Below are positions 25,542 to 34,879 of a DNA stretch of 64,000 nucleotides, in pieces. Position numbers and translations under genes: made by a program. The notes under the pieces are model-generated. The model was not told where the DNA came from, made no database searches, and worked only from the letters and a program-made list of their open reading frames with translations. Source of the DNA: Halomonas aestuarii (lineage in GTDB: Bacteria > Pseudomonadota > Gammaproteobacteria > Pseudomonadales > Halomonadaceae); NCBI RefSeq assembly GCF_001886615.1, contig NZ_CP018139.1, positions 62,001-126,000 of the forward strand, given 5' to 3'. Position 1 is the first letter of the stretch. Every line of letters begins with the position of its first letter.

Positions 25542-27578
25542 ATGTCGAATACCGCCCCGCGCAAGATCCTGGTCACCAGCGCCCTGCCCTATGCCAACGG
25601 CGCCATCCACCTGGGCCACCTGCTGGAGTATATCCAGACCGACATCTGGGTCCGCTTCCAGAAGAGTCGCGGCCATGAGTGCCACTACGTCTGCGCCGAC
25701 GACGCCCACGGCACCGCCATCATGCTGCGCGCGGAGCAGGAGGGCATCACCTCCGAGGCCCTGATCGAGCGGGTCTCCCGCGATCACCAGACCGACTTCT
25801 CCCGCTTCGGGGTGGCCTTCGACAACTACCACTCGACCCACTCCGAGGAGAACCGCCACTTCAGCGAGCTGATCTACACCCGGCTGCGCGACAAGGGCCA
25901 CATCGCCACTCGCGACATCGAGCAGATGTTCGACCCGGCCAAGGGGCTGTTCCTGGCCGACCGCTTCATCAAGGGCACCTGCCCGAAGTGCCGGACCGAG
26001 GACCAGTACGGGGACAACTGCGAGGCGTGCGGGGCCACCTACACGCCGGCGGAGCTGATCGACCCGGTCTCGGCGATCTCCGGTGCCACCCCCGAGGTAA
26101 GGAGTTCCACCCACTACTTCTTCAAGCTGCCGGACTTCGCGGACTTCCTTAAGGCCTGGATCGACGACGACCACGTCCAGCCGCAGATCCGCAACAAGCT
26201 GATGGAATGGTTCGAGTCCGGGTTCAACGAGTGGGACATCTCTCGTGATGCCCCTTACTTCGGCTTCGAGATCCCCGATGCGCCGGGCAAGTACTTCTAT
26301 GTCTGGCTCGACGCGCCGATCGGCTACCTGGCGAGCTTCAAGAATCTCTGCGAACGCAAGGGACTGGATTTCGACGCCTACTGGGCGCCCGGGTCCGACG
26401 CCGAGGTCTACCATTTTATCGGCAAGGACATCGTCTACTTCCATGCGCTGTTCTGGCCGGCCATGCTCCACGGCGCCGACTTCCGCACCCCCTCCGCCGT
26501 GAATTGCCACGGGTTCGTGACGGTGAACGGGGCCAAGATGTCCAAGTCCCGCGGCACCTTCATCAAGGCGGCCACCTACGCCGACCACCTGAACCCCGAG
26601 TACCTGCGCTACTACTTCGCCGCCAAGCTGACCTCCGGGGTCGATGATCTGGACCTCAACCTGGAGGACTTCGCGGCGCGGGTGAACAGCGACCTGGTCG
26701 GCAAGGTGGTCAATATCGCCAGCCGCTGTGCCGGCTTCGTCAAGAAGCTCGGCAGCGGGCGGCTCGCCGCCCACTGCAGCGAACCCGAGATGGTGGCCCT
26801 CTTCATCGCCGCCGGCGACCAGATCGCCGAGGACTTCGAGGCACGCGAGTTCGGCCGCGCCATGCGCCGCATCATGGAACTCGCCGACGAGGCCAACACC
26901 TACATCGCCGAGGCCGAGCCCTGGGTGCTGGCCAAGCAGGACGGCCGCGAGCAGGAGGTTCTCGAGATCTGCTCGGTGGGCATCAACCTGTTCCGCCAGC
27001 TGATGGTCTACCTGGCCCCCGTCGTACCGGCCATGGCCGAGCAGGCCCGCGAGTTCCTCAAGCTCGACGGCCTCGACTGGCACAGCCGCCACACCCTGCT
27101 GGTCGACCACGAGATCGCCAAGTTCAAGCCCCTGATGAACCGTGTGGAGCGGGACAAGATCGAGGCCATGATGGAGGCGTCGAAGGAGGATCTGGTGGAA
27201 GAGCAGAAACTGAAGGACGCCGCCAAGGGCCCCCTGGCCGACGACCCCATCGCCGACGAGATCGCCTTCGACGACTTCGCCAGGGTGGACCTGCGCATCG
27301 CCCGAATCGCCAGTGCCGAGTACGTCGAGAAGGCCGACAAGCTGCTCAAGCTGACGCTGGATCTCGGCGGCGAGACCCGCACCGTCTTCGCCGGCATCCG
27401 CGCCGCCTATGCCCCCGAGGCCCTGGAGGGCCGCCTGACCGTGATGGTGGCCAACCTGGCCCCGCGCAAGATGCGCTTCGGCGTCTCGGAGGGTATGGTC
27501 CTCGCCGCCGGCGACGGCGAGGGCATTTACCTGCTCGGTCCCGATTCCGGCGCCGAGCCCGGCCAGCGGGTGCGCTGA
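25542..27578 (+). CDS. metG: methionyl-tRNA synthetase
   Basis: 678-residue class I aminoacyl-tRNA synthetase charging tRNA-Met in the cytoplasm. The HIGH-type motif is HLGHL near residue 24 and KMSKS appears as AKMSKSRG. Zinc-binding CPKC and CEAC pairs lie in the connective region at about 147-167. A C-terminal tRNA-binding domain (from about 575: [13 protein letters not shown]) provides dimerisation, as in E. coli-type MetG. Followed 6 bases later by the rnfB-like gene. Confidence 0.98.
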   Translation: MSNTAPRKILVTSALPYANGAIHLGHLLEYIQTDIWVRFQKSRGHECHYVCADDAHGTAIMLRAEQEGITSEALIERVSRDHQTDFSRFGVAFDNYHSTHSEENRHFSELIYTRLRDKGHIATRDIEQMFDPAKGLFLADRFIKGTCPKCRTEDQYGDNCEACGATYTPAELIDPVSAISGATPEVRSSTHYFFKLPDFADFLKAWIDDDHVQPQIRNKLMEWFESGFNEWDISRDAPYFGFEIPDAPGKYFYVWLDAPIGYLASFKNLCERKGLDFDAYWAPGSDAEVYHFIGKDIVYFHALFWPAMLHGADFRTPSAVNCHGFVTVNGAKMSKSRGTFIKAATYADHLNPEYLRYYFAAKLTSGVDDLDLNLEDFAARVNSDLVGKVVNIASRCAGFVKKLGSGRLAAHCSEPEMVALFIAAGDQIAEDFEAREFGRAMRRIMELADEANTYIAEAEPWVLAKQDGREQEVLEICSVGINLFRQLMVYLAPVVPAMAEQAREFLKLDGLDWHSRHTLLVDHEIAKFKPLMNRVERDKIEAMMEASKEDLVEEQKLKDAAKGPLADDPIADEIAFDDFARVDLRIARIASAEYVEKADKLLKLTLDLGGETRTVFAGIRAAYAPEALEGRLTVMVANLAPRKMRFGVSEGMVLAAGDGEGIYLLGPDSGAEPGQRVR

Positions 27579-27584
27579 GCGGCC

Positions 27585-28385
27585 GTGGTGACGGGGAAGG
27601 AAGACCGTTCGCGGGCAGCACTGATCGAGGCCATCGATGCCGAGCTGCCCCAGACCCAGTGTGGCAAGTGCGGCCAGCCCGGCTGCCGCCCCTACGCCGA
27701 GGCCATCGCCGCCGGCGAGGCCATCAACCGCTGCCCCCCGGGCGGCGAGCAGACGGTGGCCCGGCTGGCCGAGCTGACCGGCCGAGAGCCGCTGCCCCTG
27801 GCGGAGCCGGCCCAGTCGCCGCTGGTGGCCTGGATCCGTGAGGCCGAATGCATCGGCTGCACCAAGTGCATCCAGGCCTGCCCGGTGGATGCCATCCTCG
27901 GGGCCTCCAAACGGATGCACACGGTCATCGCCGACGACTGCACCGGCTGCGAGCTCTGCGTGGCGCCCTGCCCCGTGGACTGCATCGACCTGCTGCCCCA
28001 CCCCCGCTGGGAGGCGGCACAGACCAAGGCCGAGCAGCAGGCCTACCTGGCGAGTCGGGCCGAGCGGGGCCGCCGCCGCCACCAGGCACGCCAGCAGCGC
28101 CTGGCCCGGGAGGCCCGGGAGAAGCGCATGGAGCGCCAGAAGCGGCTGATCCGCCAGCGCCAGCGTCCGGGCGCGTGCGACACGCCCGGCCCAGGCCAGC
28201 ATCGCCAACGGCAGATGGCGGTCAAGGCCGCGGAGCAGGCCCTGCGACGGGCACGCCAGCAGATGGCCCACGCCGAACGCCAGGGGGAGGCGGCCGCCAT
28301 CGAGGCGGCACGACAGCAGGTCGACGCCGCCCAGCGGCTCCTCGACGACGCCCGGACCGCCCTTCACCACACCGCCGCCCCATGA
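27585..28385 (+). CDS. rnfB: RnfB/RsxB-like iron-sulfur protein, soluble and orphan
   Basis: 266 residues from a GTG at 27585 (GTG at 27588 also possible). The first cluster motif is [16 protein letters not shown] plus a later Cys (the Rnf-type 4Fe-4S domain), followed by two 4Fe-4S ferredoxin motifs: [12 protein letters not shown] and [12 protein letters not shown]. Usual RnfB has an N-terminal membrane anchor; none is present here. The last 110 residues are an Arg/Gln/Ala-rich probable coiled coil. It lies between metG and nth, as rnf genes do in Pseudomonas, but rnfA, C, D, G and E are absent, so it probably works outside a full Rnf complex. Confidence 0.85.
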   Translation: MVTGKEDRSRAALIEAIDAELPQTQCGKCGQPGCRPYAEAIAAGEAINRCPPGGEQTVARLAELTGREPLPLAEPAQSPLVAWIREAECIGCTKCIQACPVDAILGASKRMHTVIADDCTGCELCVAPCPVDCIDLLPHPRWEAAQTKAEQQAYLASRAERGRRRHQARQQRLAREAREKRMERQKRLIRQRQRPGACDTPGPGQHRQRQMAVKAAEQALRRARQQMAHAERQGEAAAIEAARQQVDAAQRLLDDARTALHHTAAP

Positions 28386-28392
28386 GCCGAGC

Positions 28393-29028
28393 ATGAACGC
28401 CCAGAAACGCCATGAGATCTTCGCGCGGCTGCGCGACCACAATCCCGAACCGACCACCGAGCTTCACTGGTCCACACCCTTCGAGCTGCTCGCCGCGGTG
28501 CTGCTCTCGGCCCAGGCCACCGACGTGGGCGTCAACAAGGCCACGGCGCGCCTCTTCCCGGTGGCCAACACGCCCCAGGCGATCCTCGACCTGGGGCTCG
28601 ACGGCCTCAAGGAGCACATCCGGACCATCGGCCTCTACAACACCAAGGCCGAGAACCTGATGAAGGCCTGCCGGATCCTGGTCGAGCAGCACGAGGGCGA
28701 GGTCCCGAGGACCCGCCAGGCCCTGGAGGCGCTGCCGGGCGTCGGCCGCAAGACCGCCAACGTGGTCCTCAACACCGCCTTCGGCGAGCCCACCATCGCC
28801 GTGGACACCCATATCTTCCGCGTCTCGAACCGCACCGGGATCGCCAGGGGGAAGGACGTGGCCGAGGTCGAGAGGAAGCTGCTGCGCCATGTGCCCAGGG
28901 AGTTCCGACAGGACGCCCACCACTGGCTCATCCTGCACGGGCGCTACACCTGCCTGGCCCGGAGGCCCCGCTGCGGCAGCTGCGTCATCGAGGACCTGTG
29001 CGAGTTCAAGGAGAAGGTCGACCTCTAG
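28393..29028 (+). CDS. nth: endonuclease III
   Basis: 211-residue DNA glycosylase/AP lyase that removes oxidised pyrimidines in base-excision repair. The helix-hairpin-helix LPGVGRKTANVVL carries the catalytic Lys and VDTHIFRVSNR the catalytic Asp. The C-terminal 4Fe-4S motif C-X6-C-X2-C-X5-C is intact. It begins 7 bases after rnfB and is probably co-transcribed. Confidence 0.97.
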   Translation: MNAQKRHEIFARLRDHNPEPTTELHWSTPFELLAAVLLSAQATDVGVNKATARLFPVANTPQAILDLGLDGLKEHIRTIGLYNTKAENLMKACRILVEQHEGEVPRTRQALEALPGVGRKTANVVLNTAFGEPTIAVDTHIFRVSNRTGIARGKDVAEVERKLLRHVPREFRQDAHHWLILHGRYTCLARRPRCGSCVIEDLCEFKEKVDL

Positions 29029-29117
29029 GACTCAAGGGCCTCGGCAAGCGTTTCCTCGGGGGCTCTGCTACTGTGGGCAGCACCGCGAGAGACGGACGAC
29101 ACGAGGCCTCCCCCGCC

Positions 29118-29876
29118 ATGGCGATGCTCCAGACCCTGCTGCTCCCCCCCCTGATCAATGTGCTGCTGACGCTGCTGGGCCTCGCCCTGTGGTCGCGGAT
29201 GCGGATGCTGGGGGGGCTGCTGGTGGTGCTGGGCCTGGGCGGGCTGCTGATGCTCGCCACGCCGGTGGCCAGCCACGCCCTGCGCCAGGGGCTCGAACCG
29301 CCGGCGCTGGTCGGGCCGAGCCAGCTGCGCGAGGCCGGGGCCATCGTCATCCTCGGCGGGGGTCGCGACTATGACGCGCCGGAGTTCGGCTGGGGCGACG
29401 CACCGGCCAATGCCGCCTGGCGGCGGCTGGCCTATGGGGCCTACCTGCACCGCCAGACCCGACTGCCGATCCTGGTCAGCGGCGGCCGAGGTCACGACGA
29501 GCACAGCGCCGAGGCGAGCCTGATGGCGGCGGCGCTGCGCGAGGTGTTCAAGGTGCCGGTTCGCTGGATGGAGGGGCGCAGCCGCGACACGGCGGAAAAT
29601 GCCCGCTACACCGCCGAGATGCTGGGCGCGGACGGCATCGAGCACGTCGCGCTGGTCTCCCAGGCCTGGCACCTGCCCCGGGCAACGGCCGAGTTCGAAC
29701 GGGCCGGCCTGAGCGTGACGCCCGCGCCGACCGAGTTCGCGAGCGCGCCGACCGGCGGCATCGATGACTGGCTGCCCCGCGCCTACCATCTCCACCAGAG
29801 CACGCGTGCGCTGCACGAGTGGCTGGGACGCGCCGAACTGGCCCTGCGCGAGCGGCTGCTGCGACGCGACGAATGA
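29118..29876 (+). CDS. YdcF/SanA/ElyC-family (DUF218) membrane protein
   Basis: 252 residues starting MAMLQTLLLPP at 29118. Two hydrophobic segments (about 5-22 and 30-50) anchor a DUF218 domain with AIVILGGGRDYD, LPILVSGGRG, DTAENARYTAEML and VALVSQAWHLPRA, the conserved pattern of the ElyC/YdcF proteins linked to envelope biogenesis. The catalytic role of the family is not established. It lies 89 bases after nth. Confidence 0.85.
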   Translation: MAMLQTLLLPPLINVLLTLLGLALWSRMRMLGGLLVVLGLGGLLMLATPVASHALRQGLEPPALVGPSQLREAGAIVILGGGRDYDAPEFGWGDAPANAAWRRLAYGAYLHRQTRLPILVSGGRGHDEHSAEASLMAAALREVFKVPVRWMEGRSRDTAENARYTAEMLGADGIEHVALVSQAWHLPRATAEFERAGLSVTPAPTEFASAPTGGIDDWLPRAYHLHQSTRALHEWLGRAELALRERLLRRDE

Positions 29877-29955
29877 CCCGGCCCCGCGGCGTCAGGCATC
29901 CCGGACGGTGACCGCCGCCGCCTTCCCGACTTTCCCTGATGGCAAGAGACTCGAC

Positions 29956-30225
29956 ATGCTGGACCTTCTCCTCCCCCTGAGCCTGTCCGCCGCCTTCGGC
30001 GCCTTCATCGGCACGCTGTGCCGGCTGACCCGATGGCCGGGCCGCGAGCGTCCCCTGCGCTTCCCGCTGGTGGGCCTCGTCGCCGGCATCACGGCCTTCA
30101 TCATCTACCTGGTGCTGAACGCGGTGACCGGTGCGCCCCTCTGGCTGCTACCGGTGCTGGTGATACTGCAGGTCTGGCTGTGGCTGGGCCCGCTAGGCCC
30201 GAGGCCGAGACAGCCTCGGGACTGA
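29956..30225 (+). CDS. small two-helix membrane protein, function unknown
   Basis: 89 residues (MLDLLLPLSLSAAFG). Two to three hydrophobic stretches (about 3-22, 38-60, 62-78) separated by a basic loop (RLTRWPGRERPLR). The ATG at 29956 has a weak purine-rich upstream stretch; a GTG at 29908 in frame is an alternative. A hairpin terminator follows. No family is recognised. Confidence 0.55.
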   Translation: MLDLLLPLSLSAAFGAFIGTLCRLTRWPGRERPLRFPLVGLVAGITAFIIYLVLNAVTGAPLWLLPVLVILQVWLWLGPLGPRPRQPRD

Positions 30226-30257
30226 CGGGAAACCTTCCAGGAGACATCATAACGCAC

Positions 30258-30282
30258 GCCGCCGCGGCCAGGCCGCGGCGGC
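30258..30282. terminator. bidirectional terminator hairpin
   Basis: 12-bp perfect stem GCCGCCGCGGCC-A-GGCCGCGGCGGC between the convergent small membrane gene and the rhodanese gene. The real loop would be larger than one base. Confidence 0.55.
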
Positions 30283-30312
30283 AGTCATGCGAGAGGCTCA
30301 TACGCCCGGGGG

Positions 30313-31248
30313 CTAGTCGAGCAGTCGCTCGGCGAAGGCGAGCGGGAGATCCTCGCCCCGCGTCCACTCGGCCATGGAGCCGTCGTAGAGGCTGACGTTG
30401 TCGAAGCCAGCCACCTCGCTCAGCACGAACCAGTCGATGGCCGCCCAGTGGCCGGTATTGCAGAAGGCCACGGTGGGCGCCTCGCCATCCAGCTCGGCCT
30501 CGTTGATGCGGGAACCGAGCACCTCGGTATCCAGGTACCAGGCCTCCTGGCGCTGCGTCAGCAGGCGATGGTACGGCAGGTTGCGGGCGCCGGGGATGGT
30601 GCCGGGGGCCGCGGCCGCCGGGGACTGGGTCTCGCCGCGGAAGTAGTCCGCCGGACGGGCATCCACCAGCTGCGCCTGGCTCTCCCGGGCGGCCTGGACC
30701 TCCTCGGTGGTGGCGATCAGCGCCTCGTCCAGCTCGCCACGGAAGTCGGCGGCGTCGGGAGCCGTAGTCTCGCCACTGGCCACCTCGTGGCCCTGGGCCT
30801 GCCAGCCGGCGAAGCCGCCGTCGAGGATCGCCACCTCCTCATGCCCCAGCACCTTGAAGGTCCAGTAGACCCGGGCCGCACTGCCGAAATCGGTGGCACC
30901 GGTGCCGGCGGGCACGATGACCACGGTGTCATCGTTGTCGATGCCGAGCCCGCCGACCAGCTGCTCGAGTCTCGACACCGGGGGCAGCAGGCCGGCCACG
31001 CCGTCGCGGCTCTCGCGCCACCCGGCGTCGGTATAGCTGCTGTAGACGCTGCCGGGGATACGCGAGGCCTCGAAGCTCTCGCGATCCCCGCCGTCGTCGA
31101 TCCCGGAGCGCACGTCCAGCACCACCAGGTCCTCGTTGCCGAGCCGCTCGCTGAGCCAGCCGGCTTCCACCAGCGGCTCAACCTGGGCGGCGACCGCCTG
31201 GGAGGTCCCGGCCAGCAGGCCAAGCCCCATGACTATGGACTTGATCAT
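30313..31248 (-). CDS. exported two-domain rhodanese (thiosulfate/3-mercaptopyruvate sulfurtransferase)
   Basis: 311 residues. An N-terminal signal peptide (MIKSIVMGLGLLAGTSQAVAA) sends it to the periplasm. Two tandem rhodanese domains follow: an inactive one (25-150, VVLDVRSGIDDGG) and an active one (about 175-305) with the catalytic Cys in FCNTGHWA. It should transfer sulfane sulfur from thiosulfate or mercaptopyruvate to thiol acceptors; the loop CNTGHWA does not settle which donor is used. Transcribed alone. Confidence 0.88.
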   Translation of the reverse strand: MIKSIVMGLGLLAGTSQAVAAQVEPLVEAGWLSERLGNEDLVVLDVRSGIDDGGDRESFEASRIPGSVYSSYTDAGWRESRDGVAGLLPPVSRLEQLVGGLGIDNDDTVVIVPAGTGATDFGSAARVYWTFKVLGHEEVAILDGGFAGWQAQGHEVASGETTAPDAADFRGELDEALIATTEEVQAARESQAQLVDARPADYFRGETQSPAAAAPGTIPGARNLPYHRLLTQRQEAWYLDTEVLGSRINEAELDGEAPTVAFCNTGHWAAIDWFVLSEVAGFDNVSLYDGSMAEWTRGEDLPLAFAERLLD

Positions 31249-31367
31249 TATCCTGACCTCTTCACTCGGATATGGATGACGCTCATTATCCGGGCCGGCC
31301 GGGGGAGTTCAATATAAACAAATAGAATAAATTATCAGAAGCTTCTCAGAATACCGCATAAGAAAGG

Positions 31368-32045
31368 TCACGACATCGAGAACTCGCCCCCCGCCGCCAC
31401 CGCCCGACGGTAGGCCGGGCGATCCCGACAGGCGCCCAGGAAGCCGGAGAGCCGGGGGTAGCCGGACAGCCCGTCGCCGGCCTCGAGGGCCAGCAGCGGA
31501 AAGCTCATCTGGATGTCCGCCGCGCTGAAGGCCTCGCCGGTGAACCAGGGGCCGTGCGCCAGTTCAGCTTCCCAGTAGTCGGTCAGTTGCCGGATCTGCG
31601 GCCCCAGGAACTGCCGTTCCACGCCGCGCGCGAAGAGCCTGCCGACGGGCCTCGCCAGGGCCGGCACCGGCGGCCTGCCGAGGCTCGCGAAGACCAGCCG
31701 CATCACCAGCGGCGGCATGGCCGACCCTTCGGCATGGTGGAGCCAGAAGCGGTAGCGCTCCCGCGCCTCGCTGCCCGCCGGCGGCACCAGGCGGTGCTGC
31801 GTATCGAACCGCTCGATCAGGTACTCGAGGATGGCGCCGGATTCCGCCACCACCTGACCGCCGCGGGCCCCGTCGGTGATCACCGGAGACTTGCCCAGCG
31901 GATGGACCTCGCGCAGCGAGGCGGGGGCCAGCATGGTGCGTGGATCACGCCGATAGGTGATGATCTGGTAGTCGACGCCCAGTTCCTCGAGCAGCCACAG
32001 GACGCGCTGGGAGCGGGAGTTCTCCAGGTGATGCACCTTGATCAT
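31368..32045 (-). CDS. glutathione S-transferase family protein
   Basis: 225 residues from the ATG at 32045 (MIKVHHLENSRSQR), supported by AAGGAGA 6 bases upstream; a longer in-frame start at 32084 lacks such a site. The N-terminal thioredoxin-fold domain has SRSQRVLWLLEEL with a Ser at the glutathione-activating position, HPLGKSPVI and ESGAILEYL; the all-helical C-terminal domain follows from about 90. Likely cytosolic detoxification enzyme; substrate unknown. Confidence 0.88.
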   Translation of the reverse strand: MIKVHHLENSRSQRVLWLLEELGVDYQIITYRRDPRTMLAPASLREVHPLGKSPVITDGARGGQVVAESGAILEYLIERFDTQHRLVPPAGSEARERYRFWLHHAEGSAMPPLVMRLVFASLGRPPVPALARPVGRLFARGVERQFLGPQIRQLTDYWEAELAHGPWFTGEAFSAADIQMSFPLLALEAGDGLSGYPRLSGFLGACRDRPAYRRAVAAGGEFSMS

Positions 32046-32244
32046 GACAGTCTCCTTGGGGCCTCCTCCGGCGTCGCCGGACACCGGGGCAATGACCGCA
32101 CACTACCACGCTCCACGGGGGCGTCTCCTGCCAAGGTCGTCTTTGCCACCGTCATGCCGGCCACTAGACTGATCAGTAACACTGCATAAAAGCAGGCACG
32201 ATAGACCGAACACGCCGAGAGTTCACACACATGAGGAGGGCACC

Positions 32245-32615
<371 letters not shown>

Positions 32616-32616
<1 letters not shown>

Positions 32617-34685
32617 TGGCCAGGCGAAGCAAGAGTCTGCCCCGTCGCCAGCGGCTGATCGGCCTGTGGCTGCTGCTCAGCGGCATCAGCATCTTCGGCG
32701 GCGCCGTGTTCGCCCTGTGGCTGGACGGCCTGGCCGGGCTCGAAGGCATGGCGCGGGTGTGGCTCTGGCTGGGCTGCTTCTCGGGGGGCGGCACCATCTT
32801 CCTGGTCGGCCTGCTCCTCGAGCGCCAGCTCTTCACCCCGTTGCGCCACCTGCAGGTGCAGCTGGCTCGCCTGGTGGCCAACCCCGATGCCCGCCAGGAT
32901 TACCCGCCCGAAGGGTGGCTGAGGGGCCTCGGCCCAGACCTGGTGCGCGTGCGAGAGGCCTGGCGGACCGATCGCGAGCGACTTGCCACCGCCCATGCCG
33001 AGGGCGCCAGCAGCGCGGCGCGCATCCGCCAGGAACTCGAGACCCTGCTCCAGGTCCTGGACACGCCGCTGCTGCTCTGCGATCACCATCGTCGTGTGCT
33101 GCTCTTCAACCAGGCCGCCGAGACCCTATTCGAGGGACATCCCGGACTGGGCCTCGGCAAGCGGCTCGACGCGCTGCTGCCGATCACCAGCCTCGGGGAC
33201 GCCCTGGGCCAGCTACCCGATGACGGGGCACCCCGGGAGATCCTGGTGCCCTGCGACGAGCGCTGGCTGCACGTGGTGATGCGCCGCGTGCCCAACAGTC
33301 ACAACGAGACCCTGCTGACCCTGACCGATACCACCGCGGCCTGGTCCAGCGAAATGGGCGCCCGCGCCGACCTGGCCGAGATGCTGCCGCCACTGCGCCG
33401 TCACACCGCCAGCCTGACCAGTGCCGCCGACGCCCTGGTCGGCGTCCGCACGGCGTCGCCGACCAGCGAACTGGGCCAGCGCCTCGAGGCCGTGATCGAC
33501 GAGGAGGGCCGGGCGCTGGCCCGCCAGCTCGAGCAGATGGGCAAGGTGATGGAGGACATGCACCGCCAGGGCGAGCGCCTGGTGCCGCTCTGGTCCAACG
33601 ACCTCTGGGCCTCACTCGGCGAACGCCTCGGCAAGGACCACCTGCACATCACGCCCATCGGCATGCCCGCCTGGCTGAAGGGCGACGCCCCGGCGCTGCT
33701 GGCCCTGCTGGGCTCGCTGCTGCCCCGGCTGGCCACGCACTGCGACAACGGCGAGCTCGAGGGGGAGGTCTGCCTCGGCAATCGCCGGGTCTACCTGGAC
33801 GTGATCTGGCAGGGGCGCCCCCTCGGCGAACAGCTGCTGGACGAGTGGCGTGCCGAGCGACTGGAGGCCCTGCCCTTCGGCCCGCGGGTCGGCGATGTGC
33901 TCCGGCAGCATACCAGTGATGCCTGGAGCCTGGCCGACGAGGACGGCGAGCACGCCCGCCTGCGCCTGCCGCTGCCCGCGGCCGACCGGGTCGGTGCCCC
34001 GCGCCCGCACACCCCGCCGCGTCCGGAGTTCCACGACTTCGGCATCGCCGAGATGCCCCCACCGGATGCCGAACTGGCGGCCCGCCCCCTGAGGACCCTC
34101 GAGGTCGTGGCCTTCGACACCGAGACCACCGGGCTGGAGCTTCGCAACGGCGACACCGTGATCAGCCTCGGGGCCTGCCGGATCGTCAATGCCCGGCTGC
34201 TGGCCAGCGACGTCCTCGACCTGCGCGTGGACCCCGGGCGGCCCATTCCCCCGGCCAGCACCGCCATCCACGGCATCACCGATGACGACGTCGCCGGCGC
34301 GCCGCCGCTGGCCGTGGCCCTGCCCCGCTTCCGCGACTACATCGGCGAGGCGGTGATCCTGGCGCACAACGCGGCCTTCGATCTGCTGGCCATCCAGCCG
34401 CCCGGTGGGAGCGTCACCTTCGACATGCCGGTCCTCGACACCCTGCTGCTGTCGCGCGCCCTCGATGAGAGCCTCGACGGCCACGACCTCGACAGCCTGG
34501 CCGACCGCTACGACCTGAGCTTCCCGCCGGGCACCCGCCACACCGCCCTGGGCGACGCCCGCGTCACGGCGGAGCTGTGGCTCTCCCTGCTGCCCCGCCT
34601 GGAGGCCCGCGGCATCGAGACACTCGAGCAGGCCCTGGCGCTGCAGGCCAGCGCCTTCGACCGGGAGGACGCCTTCGCCTCGTGA
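32616..34685 (+). CDS. membrane sensor-like protein fused to a DnaQ-type 3'-5' exonuclease
   Basis: 689 residues. Two TM helices (about 14-36 and 47-67), a linker that may be HAMP-like, a PAS-like segment (about 141-240: LLQVLDTPLLLCDHHRR, LLTLTD), then about 250-455 resembling a histidine-kinase core without a clear phospho-His or ATP-binding boxes. Residues about 495-662 are a complete DEDDh exonuclease: DTETTG (D501, E503), HNAAFD (D589) and HTALGDA (H642, D647), as in DNA polymerase III epsilon. Cytoplasmic nuclease tethered to the inner membrane is the simplest reading. Coupled to the receiver gene upstream and to the small membrane gene downstream (4-base GTGA overlap). Confidence 0.85.
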
Positions 34686-34873
34686 ACGCTCCTCGCCAGA
34701 GAGCACGCCTGGTCGCCCTGGTCGTGCTCACCGCCCTGCTCTTCTCCCCGCCCCTGCTGCTGATCGCCGCGTCGCCGGCCGCCCCCGGCCGGCTGGTGGT
34801 CTATGTCTTCGTGGCCTGGGGCACGGCAATCGGCCTGATGGCCTGGCTGATGGAACGTCGGGAAGAGGACTGA
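34682..34873 (+). CDS. small two-helix membrane protein
   Basis: 63 residues from a GTG at 34682 that overlaps the stop of the exonuclease gene by 4 bases (GTGA). Two hydrophobic helices (about 9-26 and 34-54) end in a charged tail (MERREED). It lies 6 bases before the symporter-kinase gene. Small membrane proteins often precede sodium/solute symporters (DUF485/DUF4212 type), but I cannot assign this one to a family. Confidence 0.7.
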   Translation: MNAPRQRARLVALVVLTALLFSPPLLLIAASPAAPGRLVVYVFVAWGTAIGLMAWLMERREED

Positions 34874-34879
34874 GGCGAT

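Noticed and set aside
25469..25678. 69-codon frame in the metG leader as a leader peptide
   Set aside because: It lies in the hairpin, overlaps metG out of frame and has no ribosome-binding site; no Met-rich run.
25434..28457. 1007-codon open frame antisense to metG, rnfB and nth
   Set aside because: Low-complexity Gly/Leu/Val/His translation typical of the complementary strand of high-GC genes; three real genes cover it.
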